Positions 9,201-15,051 of a stretch of 17,137 nt of DNA are shown one piece after another; position 1 is the first letter of the stretch; every line of letters starts with the position of its first letter. The notes under the pieces were generated by a model. That model had not been told where the DNA came from. It saw only the letters and a list, made by a program, of their open reading frames with translations, and did no database searches. Both the position numbers and the translations under genes were made by a program. This stretch comes from Bacillota bacterium. GTDB lineage: Bacteria > Bacillota > Sulfobacillia > RBS10-35 > JAJYVM01. Location of the stretch: the NCBI GenBank assembly GCA_021792015.1, contig JAJYVM010000024.1, positions 1 to 17,137 on the forward strand, read 5' to 3'.

Positions 9201-9362
9201 CTCGTCACGGCGCTCATCGGCCAACTGGTGAAGCAAGGCAACCGGGACCGCGCGCGCCTGGTCGCAGACGCCTGGACCCGGGCGGCGGGCACCCCTCTGC
9301 CGGATGGCCTCACATCGCTTCTCGGCCAGGGATCGCCCAAGAGGCGCAACCCACAGGACTGA
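6219..9362 (+). CDS. Large STAND-NTPase transcriptional regulator with C-terminal winged helix and BTAD domain
   Basis: This protein has 1047 residues. The N-terminus is a MalT/LuxR-family STAND NTPase: Walker A SAPAGFGKTS (55-64), Walker B VRLVIDDVHAL (D144, D145), and LAGRDVHLPLPIARW, equivalent to the family's TRxDPPLPLARLR segment. The middle (about 350-800) is helical-repeat-like. From about 806 a winged-helix segment (LVIRAFGGFAAERDGRRFPS, then AELAEAMWPEIPRDVQTNRM) leads into a BTAD-like helical domain (about 895-1035). These proteins use ATP-driven oligomerisation and ligand sensing to activate transcription; the ligand here is unknown. The usual C-terminal LuxR HTH is replaced by winged helix plus BTAD, the reverse of the AfsR order. 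The GTG start at 6219 has a poor SD and sits in the loop of a possible hairpin (6210-6217 with 6233-6240). GTG 6246 is an alternative start. It is divergent from the surface operon and may control it. Confidence 0.88.
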   Translation: MEPIADDGNVRRKASAQAPPAIVGAKVSIPSPGSFFRPLPSALAAFADTPIVLVSAPAGFGKTSTAAAWAQIEQRRGARVAWLRCDAADGVLAVFAQHLGAALDRTVRGLVLLPPLADEPPAALANRLAAMLEQSALPVRLVIDDVHALPADSPVWPVLTAFGDVVPANMRLVLAGRDVHLPLPIARWQGTGRLALCESTQLRLPADAVAAVLADRLGALPSSVTRRAAELTGGWPILVALLSERLAQVPRTAWAEALSGVPRLDAVAQYFGSEVLGAMDERERRFLLVTSVMRVLDPGAVAAIWPDPDGRRLLQRMSGSAFFTPLDGDGARLQHHALFESFLREEAERELGPEALRRIRVALARHAADAGDPERAVDHALEAGEWALASSLLARMSYALLSEGSLRALEEPLSRLPERVRDSDPYARLVAAHVAASRGEGLTAAAHAGAALQQVLAIGDADGAVAAITHLADALPGSEAERPITGRLTAHSDPRVAAWGRLWELKLDIGRIRPDAVQAALRDLEAIEPSPDLIEEGRLLAGWLLYMTGAVREIRITPAAYVRALARQRFDPFPAYLYTGRWDELADLLAAARAVEPPAWAAGHVRLWLNVPEAILAVLHGDLGRADALLEAVEGAYGAGGGGFVRPEFLSVYRAIRAGTALRAGRREEAIDLLRANVLLHANDPVMRPVARLDLAQAHARLGDLAEARRQLLDGRVLSGDRGLRGLYYRLLETAIRDGQPWTVVEELQDLGAFGFLPLYDPGPLRQTLAAARAAGRVPEHLRDTVDQVLELCARGDPKLQAPRRPALVIRAFGGFAAERDGRRFPSPGPRVAELLVRLVRAGGQPLQRAELAEAMWPEIPRDVQTNRMRVTLHALRRWLAEAGCAERLRASRGELGLEPGDWLEWDLGAWRQAVQLLRRSAAPSLAAALAALRLYRGPLLPEADFHEAFYYERAQCALEHSDLARRAAGLAPDEAQALEILEEAVRVNPEDEPLVTALIGQLVKQGNRDRARLVADAWTRAAGTPLPDGLTSLLGQGSPKRRNPQD

Positions 9363-9704
9363 CGGTGCGGCGGCCGTCCAGGGCCGGGGGGCTGGGGCGG
9401 GGTGGCATGGCCTCCCCCTGGGACGCATGGCTTGACGGCCCAGTGCCCCCCAATGCGGTCCGGCCGCGGCCCGCCGAATGCGCATCGCATCCACCACGGG
9501 CGCTGCGCCTGCGACGGGGACCCGGCGGGCGCCGGCGACGGCACCTTCGTCCTGCACGTGGACTCCCCCTGTCGCCGTGCTGCGGCTGCTTGCCGGCCAG
9601 GCGCCCACCGCCACACCGTAGCCCACACTGCTTGGATGTCGTGACGGCCGGCGCGTACGCGCCGGCCGACCAACACCCGCATGCGGCGCCGGCCCCCGCT
9701 GGGG
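9363..9704. other. Intergenic gap between convergent genes
   Basis: This is 342 nt between the regulator stop and the cysteine synthase stop. The open frames through it are Arg/Pro-rich and carry no recognisable domain, so I see no gene. The only clear structure is the 24-bp palindrome at 9645-9668. Confidence 0.6.
9645..9668. terminator. 24-bp perfect palindrome, probable bidirectional terminator-like hairpin
   Basis: The sequence is perfectly self-complementary around a central TA (CGGCCGGCGCG-TA-CGCGCCGGCCG). It lies between the stops of two convergent genes, 36 nt beyond the cysteine synthase stop. The all-GC stem would be very stable. There is no T tract on either side, so termination would have to be intrinsic-like or Rho-assisted. 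A protein-binding palindrome is the alternative. Confidence 0.45.
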
Positions 9705-10628
9705 CTAGGCGTCGTACGCCCCTGTGCTGAAGTAGCGGTCGCCGCTGTCCGGGGCGATCGCCACCACGCGCTTGCCGGGGCCCAGCTCCGCGGCCAGGCG
9801 GCACGCGGCCACGACCGCGGCGCCGCTGCTCAGGCCGGCGAACACGCCCTCCTCGCGGGCCAGGCGCCGGGCCATCGTGCGCGCCTCCGCGTCCGTCACC
9901 TGCATGATGCGGTCGAATGCGGCGCGGTCGACGATCTGCGGCACGAAGCCGGGCCCCATGCCGGGGATGCCGTGGTGGCCGGGCTGGCCGCCCGACAGCA
10001 CCGGCGAGGCGGCCGGCTCGGCGGCGACGACGGTCACGCCGGGCAGCAGCGCGTGCAGGGCGCTGCCGCAGCCGGTCACCGTGCCGCCCGTGCCGGCCGT
10101 GCAGACCAGGGCATCCAGCCGCCCGCCCGTCTGGCGCACGATCTCCGGGGCCGTGGTCTCGCGGTGGATCTGGGGATTGGCGAGGTTCTCGAACTGCATG
10201 GGCATGAAGGCGCCGGGCCGCTCGGCGAGGATGGCGCGCGCCCGGTCGATGGCGCCCTGCATGCCCTGGCCGGCCGGACCCAGCTCGACCTCGGCGCCGT
10301 ACACCTTCAGGAAGGCCACGCGCTCGGGGTTGGCCTCGCCCGGCAGCACGATGATGAGGCGGTAGCCGCGGGCGGCGGCGACCATGGCGAGGCCGATGCC
10401 TGTGTTGCCGCTGGTCGGCTCGACGATGGTGGCGCCGGGCTTCAGGAGGCCCCGCCGCTCGGCGTCGCGGACCATCGACCAGGCGGTGCGGTCCTTGACG
10501 CTGCCGGCGGGGTTCATCCCCTCCAGCTTCAGGCACACCTCGGCCGCGCCAGGCGGCACGACCCGGTGCAGACGCAGCATCGGCGTCTCGCCGATGAGCT
10601 CCACGACGCTGTCCGCGATGCGTTCCGT
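9705..10628 (-). CDS. cysK: Cysteine synthase (O-acetylserine sulfhydrylase), apparent ACG start
   Basis: This is a PLP enzyme that makes L-cysteine from O-acetylserine and sulfide in the cytoplasm. It shows NPAGSVKDRTAW with the Schiff-base lysine (K45 in this numbering), the TSGNTG phosphate-side loop, the TAGTGGTVTG PLP-phosphate loop, FSSGAA-like GLSSGAA, and the end DSGDRYFST. The length of about 307 residues is normal. The first canonical in-frame start, GTG 10604, would cut off ERIADSVV, which the family has (IADS..ELIG.TP), and has no SD. In contrast AGGAGG (10637-10642) lies 8 nt before ACG 10628, giving (M)TERIADSVVELIGETPML. I therefore place the start there, with GTG 10604 as the conservative choice. 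No Cys-responsive leader is visible. CysM is possible, but the motifs fit CysK. Confidence 0.9.
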   Translation of the reverse strand, partial: TERIADSVVELIGETPMLRLHRVVPPGAAEVCLKLEGMNPAGSVKDRTAWSMVRDAERRGLLKPGATIVEPTSGNTGIGLAMVAAARGYRLIIVLPGEANPERVAFLKVYGAEVELGPAGQGMQGAIDRARAILAERPGAFMPMQFENLANPQIHRETTAPEIVRQTGGRLDALVCTAGTGGTVTGCGSALHALLPGVTVVAAEPAASPVLSGGQPGHHGIPGMGPGFVPQIVDRAAFDRIMQVTDAEARTMARRLAREEGVFAGLSSGAAVVAACRLAAELGPGKRVVAIAPDSGDRYFSTGAYDA

Positions 10629-10634
10629 TGTGAT

Positions 10635-10643
10635 CCCCTCCTC
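10635..10643 (-). promoter_or_regulatory. Strong Shine-Dalgarno (GAGGAGGGG) pointing to an ACG start
   Basis: On the minus strand GAGGAGGGG is followed by ATCACA and then ACG. The AGGAGG core to ACG spacing is 8 nt, which is ideal. No ATG, GTG or TTG occurs in the cysteine synthase frame until 24 nt later. Confidence 0.6.
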
Positions 10644-10653
10644 GTACCGTCGC

Positions 10654-10674
10654 GCGCGCGGGGCGACCGCGCGC
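10654..10674. promoter_or_regulatory. GC hairpin in the divergent cysK upstream region
   Basis: Arms GCGCGCGG and CCGCGCGC are perfectly complementary, with loop GGCGA. It lies 11 nt before the cysteine synthase SD and 20 nt before the divergent membrane-protein gene. It may be a 5'-UTR structure or a protein-binding site; function is unknown. Confidence 0.35.
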
Positions 10675-10694
10675 TTGCCCTTGGGCTATCCTGG

Positions 10695-11117
10695 GTGAGA
10701 AAGGCGGGAGCACCGATCAGCACCATCCACCTTGTCGGCGGGACCGCGTTCACGGCCGTGAACTTCGGGCTTGCCATCTGGGCCTGGCTCGCGTACCGGA
10801 GAAAGCGCCCCGCCGTGCCGGCCCGGTACTGGACCTGGCTGCGCGTCTCGGCAGGCCTGTTTGCTTTCGAGGTGCTGACCGGCCTGATCCTGCTTCTGAT
10901 TGGATACCGCTTCCCGACCTGGCTGCACGCGATGTACGCCGCCTTCATCCTGGTGGCCGTGGGCGGGCAGGAGATGCTGCGGCCCGGGGCCAACCTGCGC
11001 CGCGTGCTCACGGAGTCGATGCCCAGCTTCAACGAGCCGTACTGGTTCGCCTGGCTGGCCCTGCTCAACGCCGTGTTCGGCCTGCGCCAGGTGATGACGG
11101 GCATCCTCGGGTTCTGA
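10695..11117 (+). CDS. Unrecognised four-helix integral membrane protein
   Basis: This protein has 140 residues from GTG 10695. It has four hydrophobic segments: HLVGGTAFTAVNFGLAIWAW, then RVSAGLFAFEVLTGLILLLI, WLHAMYAAFILVAVGG and WFAWLALLNAVFGLRQVMTG. The loops carry the charged motifs YRRKRP and EMLRPGANLRRVLTESMPSF. I do not recognise a family. GTG 10695 has no SD. A GGCGGGAG lies 5-6 nt before an ATC, so the real start is uncertain. It is divergent from cysteine synthase with about 66 nt between the proposed starts. A palindrome GGGCGCGCCC (11121-11130) just after the stop may end its transcript. Confidence 0.6.
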   Translation: MRKAGAPISTIHLVGGTAFTAVNFGLAIWAWLAYRRKRPAVPARYWTWLRVSAGLFAFEVLTGLILLLIGYRFPTWLHAMYAAFILVAVGGQEMLRPGANLRRVLTESMPSFNEPYWFAWLALLNAVFGLRQVMTGILGF

Positions 11118-11226
11118 GGCGGGCGCGCCCCGCGCCGAGGTCTGAGGTCTGGCGGGGGGTGCCGCCGACGTATCCTCCGTCGGGGGGCCCGCTGCCGCGC
11201 TCCGCCGCCTGGTCACCGCCGCCGCC

Positions 11227-12054
11227 GTGCTCGCGCTCTTTGCCGCCGCCGCCTGGCTGCCGGGGACGGTGACCGCCCTACGCGGGGGCGGGACCGCCCT
11301 GCCGGCACTGGGGCCGGGGTCCGCCACTGCCACGGCCACCGCGCCGGGTGCGCCGGCGCCCGCCGGCCTGGCACCGGCCGCATCCCCGCCGGACATCGGC
11401 CGGGAACCCCTTCCCGTCCCCCGCGACATCCCGGCGCACGCCCCCGGTCCTGTGGCCGCCGTCAAGGACTATTTCTTCACCCTGTCCTGCGCGGCCGTGG
11501 TGCCCGAGGGCATGCCGGCCATGGGCTGCGGCGAGGCCGCCTTCCCCCGGGCCTACGCCTACCTCGACGGCGGCTGGCAGGCGCGCCTGCCGTTCGCCAA
11601 GTTCGTCGCCTCGTTCGCGGGCGTGCTGCACACGGACCTGCTCCTGGCCCTGGACGCGGGGCCTGTGGCCGGCAGCCCCAACGAGCGGCGCGTCTTCGCC
11701 GAGGTGCGGCGCATCGAGCAGGTCGGCCCGCGCCAGGTCGTGACCTTCTCGTCAGGGGTGTTCACGGTGGCGGCCGGGCGCACGGGCTGGCAGCTGGTGG
11801 AGGGGGCCCTGCGACCGGAGGACCTGGCGGCGCTGGCCTACGCCGGGCAGGACGTCGCCCGCGGCGATCCCCTGTCGGTGGCCCGCGTGGCCGCGGGCCT
11901 GCCCCCCGATTCCGGCGCCCCGGCCACGCTCAGGGCGCAGAGCGGCCCCACGGCGACGGTGCGGGTGCAGCTGCCAGGCGGCGTGACCGTCACGGCCCAC
12001 CTCGTGCGGCTCGTGGACGGAACCTGGCAGTCGCTCTACACCGAGCGCGGCTGA
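11227..12054 (+). CDS. Unrecognised secreted or membrane-anchored protein
   Basis: This is 275 residues from GTG 11227. The start is uncertain: the frame is open back to a TGA at 11143-11145, and upstream codons read ALRRLVTAAAVLALFAAAAW, a much better n-region plus hydrophobic core than the GTG start alone, yet none is ATG, GTG or TTG. After the hydrophobic segment comes an Ala/Pro/Thr-rich linker (to about residue 60). A compact domain of about 110 residues follows (KDYFFTLSCAAVV, ARLPFAKFVASFAGVL, RVFAEVRRIEQVGPRQVVTF), then a beta-rich C-terminus. The middle domain's pattern recalls NTF2-like folds, but this is only an impression. Export as a tethered protein is inferred. Its role and partner genes are unknown. 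Confidence 0.65.
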   Translation: MLALFAAAAWLPGTVTALRGGGTALPALGPGSATATATAPGAPAPAGLAPAASPPDIGREPLPVPRDIPAHAPGPVAAVKDYFFTLSCAAVVPEGMPAMGCGEAAFPRAYAYLDGGWQARLPFAKFVASFAGVLHTDLLLALDAGPVAGSPNERRVFAEVRRIEQVGPRQVVTFSSGVFTVAAGRTGWQLVEGALRPEDLAALAYAGQDVARGDPLSVARVAAGLPPDSGAPATLRAQSGPTATVRVQLPGGVTVTAHLVRLVDGTWQSLYTERG

Positions 12055-12070
12055 GGGCATCCGGCGCGCG

Positions 12071-12088
12071 GCCCGCCCCGCGGCGGGC
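12071..12088. terminator. Bidirectional hairpin between convergent genes
   Basis: GCCCGCC-CCGC-GGCGGGC forms a perfect 7-bp GC stem with a 4-nt loop. It lies 17 nt after the TGA of the plus-strand gene and abuts the stop of the minus-strand EamA gene. No T tract follows on either strand. Confidence 0.5.
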
Positions 12089-12958
12089 TCACTGGGCGAC
12101 GGCGCCCTGGGTGAGGCCATAGAGGGCGATCCCCGCCAGCACAAGCCCGCCACCGGCCACGTCCGCGGCCGACGGGACCTGGCCCAGGATGCCCCACGCC
12201 AGAAGCGAGGCGCCGACGGGCTCGCCCAGCAGCGCCAGGGAGACGGCCGTCGCCGGCAGGTAGGCGAGCGACCAGTTGAAGACCGTGTGGCCGCCGATGG
12301 TCGGCACGAGGGCGAGGGCCACAAACAGCAGCCACTGCCGCGCCGGGTACGGCCAGAGCGGCGCGTGCAGCAGGAGCAGGGCCGGCACCAGCGCCAGGGC
12401 CGCGATGCCGTACACCACCGTCGCGTACGGCAGCACCGGCACGCGGCTGCGAAGGTTGCGGCCGACCAGGAGGTAGCCGGCGAAGGTCACGGCGCCGGCC
12501 AGGGCCAGCAGGTCCCCCGTCAGGCTCACCCCGCCCAGGCCGCCGCCCACGGCCAGGACGACGGTGCCCACGAGCGCGGTGGCGATGCCGGCCGCAGCCC
12601 GCCGGTCCAGGCGCTCGTGCCAGAGCAGGGCGCTCCCAGCCGCGACCCAGAGGGGGTGGGTGCTGACCAGCACCACGGAGATGGCCACCGAGGTCATGCC
12701 GAGGGATGCGATCCAGGTGAGAAAGTGCAGGCCCAGCAGGATCCCGGCCGCGACCACGGCCCACCGCCACGCGGGCGGCACCTCGGCGAACGGCCGGGTG
12801 CCGCGGGGCCAGGCCGGCAGGAAGATCAGCACGGTCAGGGCCAGGCGGTAAAAGGCCAGCACGGCCGCCGGCGCCGCGGAGAGTCGGACGAAGATGGCCG
12901 AGAAGGAGACGCAGACGAGCGACAGGGCCAGGCCCGCGCTCGCCCGCGCCCCTCCCAA
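12089..12958 (-). CDS. EamA-family (DMT superfamily) transporter
   Basis: This protein has 289 residues with about ten hydrophobic segments and the internal duplication of EamA permeases. The first half has SFSAIFVRLSAAPAAVLAFY, FLTWIASLGMTSVAISVVLV and STHPLWVAAGSALLWHERLD. The second half has AGAVTFAGYLLVGRNLRSR, PTIGGHTVFNWSLAYLPATA and LLGEPVGASLLAWGILGQ. Such proteins export or import small metabolites such as amino acids; the substrate cannot be read from sequence. TTG 12958 has no upstream SD. A strong GGGAGGG lies just inside the proposed frame, with no canonical start at the right distance after it, so the exact N-terminus is unsure. It lies 34 nt after the divIVA stop on the same strand and may be co-transcribed with it. 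Confidence 0.85.
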   Translation of the reverse strand: MGGARASAGLALSLVCVSFSAIFVRLSAAPAAVLAFYRLALTVLIFLPAWPRGTRPFAEVPPAWRWAVVAAGILLGLHFLTWIASLGMTSVAISVVLVSTHPLWVAAGSALLWHERLDRRAAAGIATALVGTVVLAVGGGLGGVSLTGDLLALAGAVTFAGYLLVGRNLRSRVPVLPYATVVYGIAALALVPALLLLHAPLWPYPARQWLLFVALALVPTIGGHTVFNWSLAYLPATAVSLALLGEPVGASLLAWGILGQVPSAADVAGGGLVLAGIALYGLTQGAVAQ

Positions 12959-12992
12959 GCACCGGGGAGGGCTGGGGTCCCCGCCTGCCGGG

Positions 12993-13481
12993 CTAGGCGT
13001 GATCGACCTGGGCCTGCCGCGCCGCGGCCGCCTCGGCCACCGCGTCGTCGCCGCGCAGCATCTCCAGCTGGCTCTCCAGCAGGCTGCGCACCTGGGCGCG
13101 GAAGGCGATCGTGCGCCGGCCCAGCTCGGCGAGGTGTTCCTCGGCTCGCTTGATCTCGGCGGCCTCGCGCTCCCGGGTCGCCTGCGCGCGCGCCTCCGCC
13201 TCCTGGACGATGAGCTCCGCCTCCTTGCGGGCGCTCTCCTTGACGGCGTCGGCCGTCTCCTGGGCGACGATCAGCGTGCTGTGCAGGGTCGTCTCCAGCT
13301 GCCGGTACTGATCGATGCGCTGCTGCAGCTCGGTCGCCTGGTCCTTGAGGGTCGCGTTCTCCTTCAGCAGGGCCTCGAAGTCCGCGACCACCTTGTCCAG
13401 GAAGTCGTCGACCTCGTCCTCGCGGTAGCCGCGCATGCCCTTGCGGAAGTCCTTGTTGTGGATGTCGAGCGGTGTCAGCAC
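12993..13481 (-). CDS. divIVA: DivIVA cell-division/pole-organising protein (internal-start form)
   Basis: Read from GTG 13481 this is 162 residues. It has the classic N-terminus LTPLDIHNKDFRKGMRGYRE, then DEVDDFLDKVVADFEALLKE, followed by coiled coil to the end (AEEHLAELGRRTIAFRAQV). DivIVA binds negatively curved membrane at septum and poles and recruits division or growth factors. The N-terminal LDIHNKDF segment is the membrane-binding part. GAGGAG about 10 nt before the GTG supports translation from here, and the length is normal for Bacillota. The same frame continues upstream without a stop into an amino-acid permease (separate entry), so the protein may also be made as a fusion. In Bacillota divIVA usually follows ylmH; here transporters replace it. 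Confidence 0.88.
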   Translation of the reverse strand: MLTPLDIHNKDFRKGMRGYREDEVDDFLDKVVADFEALLKENATLKDQATELQQRIDQYRQLETTLHSTLIVAQETADAVKESARKEAELIVQEAEARAQATREREAAEIKRAEEHLAELGRRTIAFRAQVRSLLESQLEMLRGDDAVAEAAAARQAQVDHA

Positions 13482-14894
13482 TTCTACCGCACTCCTCACG
13501 CCACGTCTGATTTCCGCGGCATGGCATTCGGTGCGGGGGCCAGGGACATCCTGCTGCGAAGGTGCGCGTCTTTTGGGGTTTGCGACACGAGCGCGCGCCA
13601 GGGACCTCATGGCGGCCTGGGCACGCTGGCCGGACGGGGGTCGTCTGCGGGTTGCGGCCGGGCCGGCGCCGGCCCGGCGCCGGCCCGGCTGAAAGCCCGC
13701 AACGGCAAGGCAGGCGAGGCCGAGGGTCAGCGGAACGGCGGGACCCCCGTCGACGGCCGCGAACACGGCCAGGGCCGCGAAGGCGGCGGCGGTCAGCAGG
13801 TGGGGCCAGGCGCGCCGGTCCAGGCGCACCAGGGCCAGGGCCGCCATGGCGTAGATCAGGCTCTCGGCCATGGCGCCCATGTCGACCAGGCCGATGAACC
13901 CGCCCGTGAGGGCGACGGCGAGGGCACCGAGGGCCGCACCGCCGGCGGTGCACCAGACGGCGGCGGACGGCACACCGCTCCGGGCCGAGACCCGGGCGAG
14001 CCGCGCCGGCAGCGCCCCGTCGCGCGCCAGGCCGAACAGCAGCCTGGAGGCCGCCCCCGTGCCCGCGTTGAAGGTCGTGGCGGACGCGGCCAGACACACG
14101 GCCAACATCCAGAGGACCCAACGCCGGCCGCCAAGGCCGTGCGCGAAGGCGATCTGCGGGGCGGCGCCGCCCAGGGGTGTGCCCAGGTGGCCGATGGCCG
14201 CCGCCAGCAGGGAGAACACGCCCGTCAGCAGGATGACCGAAAGCAGCAGCCCCCGGGGCACGGCATGGGGATCCACGGCCTCCTCGGCGCGGGGCGTGAC
14301 CCACTCGAAGCCGACGAACAGGTACACGGAGGCGGCCACGGCCTGGGGCCAGGCGACCGCGTCCGCGGGCGCCTTTCCGGCGCCCGGATGCGCCAGCGCC
14401 ACGACCCCCAGGGTACAGGCGGAGGCCAGCATCGTGCACGTCACGAGGTTCTGGAACCGGCCCGCCGCCTCCGCACCGCGCAGGTTGAGGGCCGTGGAGC
14501 CGAGGAGCAGCGCGCCGGCCCAGGCCGCGGCCGGCACCTGCGGCAGGACGGCCGATGCGGCCCGCGCCAGCACATAGGCCTCCGTGCCGAGGATCGCCAC
14601 CATGACGAGGCCGTACAGCATCGTGACGGGCAGGGCGAGGGCATCGGGGAAGCCGGCGCGGAGGTAGCCGCGCAGCGCGTCCGCCGCCGGGTGGCGCCGG
14701 CTCAGCTCGGCGAAGACGTTGGCCACGGGCAGCACCAGGCAGCCCGCGATCAGGACGGCCAGCCAGGCATGGCGGCCGCCGGCCAGGGCCAGCACCTGGG
14801 CCAGGGCCAGAAACGACGAGGTGGCGAACGAGAAGCCGGCGCTGTTGGAGATGACGGTCGGCAGGCGCAGGACGCGGCGGAGTTGCTGACCCAC
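12993..14894 (-). CDS. APC-type amino-acid permease reading in frame into DivIVA (apparent fusion)
   Basis: From GTG 14894 the frame encodes about 633 residues. Residues about 12-400 form a permease with about 12 membrane segments (VISNSAGFSFATSSFLALAQ, then PVTMLYGLVMVAILGTEAYV, FVGFEWVTPRAEEAVDPHAV and LAASATTFNAGTGAASRLL), resembling APC-superfamily amino-acid transporters. Residues about 402-471 are an Arg/Pro/Ala-rich stretch, and 472-633 are DivIVA. No stop codon separates them. An even number of helices would put both ends in the cytoplasm, where DivIVA works, so a fusion is topologically possible. The linker looks like translated intergenic DNA: it contains a strong GC palindrome (13660-13675), and divIVA has its own SD and start. 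A recently lost stop, a sequencing error, or a real fusion are all possible. The GTG has no clear SD. Confidence 0.65.
   Translation of the reverse strand: MGQQLRRVLRLPTVISNSAGFSFATSSFLALAQVLALAGGRHAWLAVLIAGCLVLPVANVFAELSRRHPAADALRGYLRAGFPDALALPVTMLYGLVMVAILGTEAYVLARAASAVLPQVPAAAWAGALLLGSTALNLRGAEAAGRFQNLVTCTMLASACTLGVVALAHPGAGKAPADAVAWPQAVAASVYLFVGFEWVTPRAEEAVDPHAVPRGLLLSVILLTGVFSLLAAAIGHLGTPLGGAAPQIAFAHGLGGRRWVLWMLAVCLAASATTFNAGTGAASRLLFGLARDGALPARLARVSARSGVPSAAVWCTAGGAALGALAVALTGGFIGLVDMGAMAESLIYAMAALALVRLDRRAWPHLLTAAAFAALAVFAAVDGGPAVPLTLGLACLAVAGFQPGRRRAGAGPAATRRRPPSGQRAQAAMRSLARARVANPKRRAPSQQDVPGPRTECHAAEIRRGVRSAVEVLTPLDIHNKDFRKGMRGYREDEVDDFLDKVVADFEALLKENATLKDQATELQQRIDQYRQLETTLHSTLIVAQETADAVKESARKEAELIVQEAEARAQATREREAAEIKRAEEHLAELGRRTIAFRAQVRSLLESQLEMLRGDDAVAEAAAARQAQVDHA
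13660..13686. repeat. GC palindrome with 11-bp direct repeat between permease and divIVA
   Basis: GGGCCGGCGCCGGCCC (13660-13675) is a perfect palindrome. GGCGCCGGCCC occurs twice in tandem (13665-13675 and 13676-13686). It falls just after the permease's last hydrophobic segment, where a terminator would be expected, and supports the view that the permease once ended here. There is no T tract. Confidence 0.5.
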
Positions 14895-14934
14895 TCGGGA
14901 AGGGTATGCGGCCGCCAGGGACGGCGGCTCCCGC

Positions 14935-14969
14935 GCGCCGCCGGGTACCCGCGGTGGCGCGCAGCGCCA
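14935..14969. repeat. Inverted repeats upstream of the permease gene
   Basis: Two overlapping dyads occur. One is an imperfect palindrome centred on CCGGGTACCCG (14941-14951), whose outer arms GCGCGCC and GGCGCGC also pair. The other is TGGCGC-GCA-GCGCCA (14955-14969). They lie 40-75 nt before the permease start and may be an operator or leader structure. Confidence 0.35.
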
Positions 14970-15023
14970 TGCGCCGTCAGGCGAGACGCGCAGCGGCTCG
15001 TAGGCGCAAGCGGGTGGCGGCGA

Positions 15024-15042
15024 GGCCCGCGTGATGCGGGCC
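15024..15042 (-). terminator. Hairpin after the MFS transporter gene
   Basis: GGCCCGC-GTGAT-GCGGGCC is a perfect 7-bp stem with a 5-nt loop, beginning 9 nt beyond the MFS TAG. No T tract follows. Its position suggests a terminator or attenuator between the MFS gene and the permease gene. Confidence 0.5.
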
Positions 15043-15051
15043 GGTCGCGCC

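Noticed and set aside
14895..15051. A small gene or ylmH remnant between the MFS and permease genes
   Set aside because: It is only 157 nt, filled by hairpins and short Arg/Pro-rich frames, with no S4-domain motif visible.
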